Shown here one piece after another: positions 5,017-5,191 of a DNA stretch of 5,191 nt. Under the pieces are notes generated by a model. The model searched no databases. It was not told the DNA's origin and saw only the letters and a list, made by a program, of their open reading frames with translations. The DNA is taken from positions 1 to 5,191 of the forward strand of contig CANPWS010000090.1 of assembly GCA_947584955.1 (NCBI GenBank). The letters run 5' to 3'. How positions within the stretch are numbered: position 1 is the first letter of the stretch; the number at the start of each line of letters is the position of its first letter. Source of the DNA: an uncultured Bacilli bacterium. GTDB lineage: Bacteria > Bacillota_I > Bacilli_A > RF39 > UBA660. The position numbers and the translations under genes are program-made.

Positions 5017-5191
5017 ATGAAAGAGAAACTTGTAATTGCTACAACAAATAAAAATAAAGTTGAAAGGATAAAAAATTTATTAAAGGAAACTAATTTTGAA
5101 GTAGTATCAATATCTGATGTAATTAAAGATGATATAAAAGAACCTTTAGAAACTGCTGAAAATGGAGTAGATAATGCAATAGAAAAGGCAA
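5017..5191 (+). CDS. HAM1/RdgB-family non-canonical NTP pyrophosphatase, 5' part only
   Basis: The first 58 codons are present, then the window ends; full family members are about 180-200 residues. The opening LVIATTNKNKVERIKNLL carries the family's T/S-x-N-x-x-K nucleotide-binding motif (T9, N11, K14) on the first strand and helix. NFEVVSISDV (26-35) matches the second strand, and DNAIEKA (52-58) matches the conserved ENAxxKA helix. Family members hydrolyse dITP, XTP and similar triphosphates to the monophosphate plus pyrophosphate, keeping abnormal purines out of DNA and RNA. The spacer before DNAIEKA lacks the usual FEEN sequence (here AENGVDNA), so this is a divergent member and its substrate range may differ. 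It is the third gene of the rightward operon; an NTP pyrophosphatase next to a PRTase and a kinase fits control of an unusual nucleotide pool. Confidence 0.82.
   Translation, partial: MKEKLVIATTNKNKVERIKNLLKETNFEVVSISDVIKDDIKEPLETAENGVDNAIEKA

Noticed and set aside
1..5191. Mycoplasma/spiroplasma genetic code (TGA as Trp) suggested by the extreme AT content
   Set aside because: Trp is encoded by TGG, for example at 1379-1377, and TGA ends the glycosylase, regulator and kinase frames at sensible family lengths.
1..5191. CRISPR array, tRNA, rRNA, insertion sequence or phage genes
   Set aside because: No regularly spaced repeats, no GC-rich RNA-like blocks, no terminal inverted repeats with a transposase, and no phage structural proteins were seen.

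Overview
The window is very AT-rich (roughly a quarter G+C by eye). It uses the standard bacterial code: TGG encodes Trp, and TGA is a genuine stop for the glycosylase, regulator and kinase genes. Strong AGGAG/AGGTG ribosome binding sites, GTG starts and tightly packed or overlapping genes all suggest a low-GC Firmicute, such as a clostridial or related gut-type bacterium. No rRNA, tRNA, CRISPR array, transposase, phage structural gene or convincing intrinsic terminator is visible.

The layout is two divergent operons leaving one control region of about 240 bp (3516-3754). The leftward operon reads: LysR-type regulator, IPP-isomerase-like Nudix hydrolase, compact AlkA-type DNA glycosylase, a fusion of a degenerate RibD/cytidine-deaminase-like domain with a class I SAM methyltransferase, and the first 32 codons of a further gene that runs off the left edge (1-98). 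The rightward operon reads: small P-loop nucleotide-kinase-like protein, orotate-PRTase-like phosphoribosyltransferase, and the first 58 codons of a HAM1/RdgB-family non-canonical NTP pyrophosphatase that runs off the right edge. Genes within each arm overlap or lie 60 nt or less apart, so each arm looks like one transcript.

The recurring theme is handling of nucleobases and nucleotides. The PRTase would make a nucleotide from a base and PRPP, the kinase would phosphorylate a nucleotide, and HAM1 and Nudix enzymes hydrolyse nucleoside triphosphates or other diphosphates. AlkA removes damaged bases from DNA, and the methyltransferase carries a base-deaminase fold that has lost its zinc ligands. 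Two readings fit: salvage and sanitation of modified or damaged bases, or synthesis of a modified nucleobase/nucleoside with self-protection. The sequence does not decide between them. The combined pathway is inference; the individual family assignments, apart from the two edge-truncated genes and the deaminase-like domain, are well supported.

The control region holds a good sigma-A-type promoter for the regulator gene, a pair of identical 9-bp sites placed over both presumed promoters, a 20-bp imperfect palindrome between them, and a helically phased 8-bp direct repeat near the kinase gene. The regulator start is best placed at a GTG at 3515 rather than at the longer reading-frame start at 3533.
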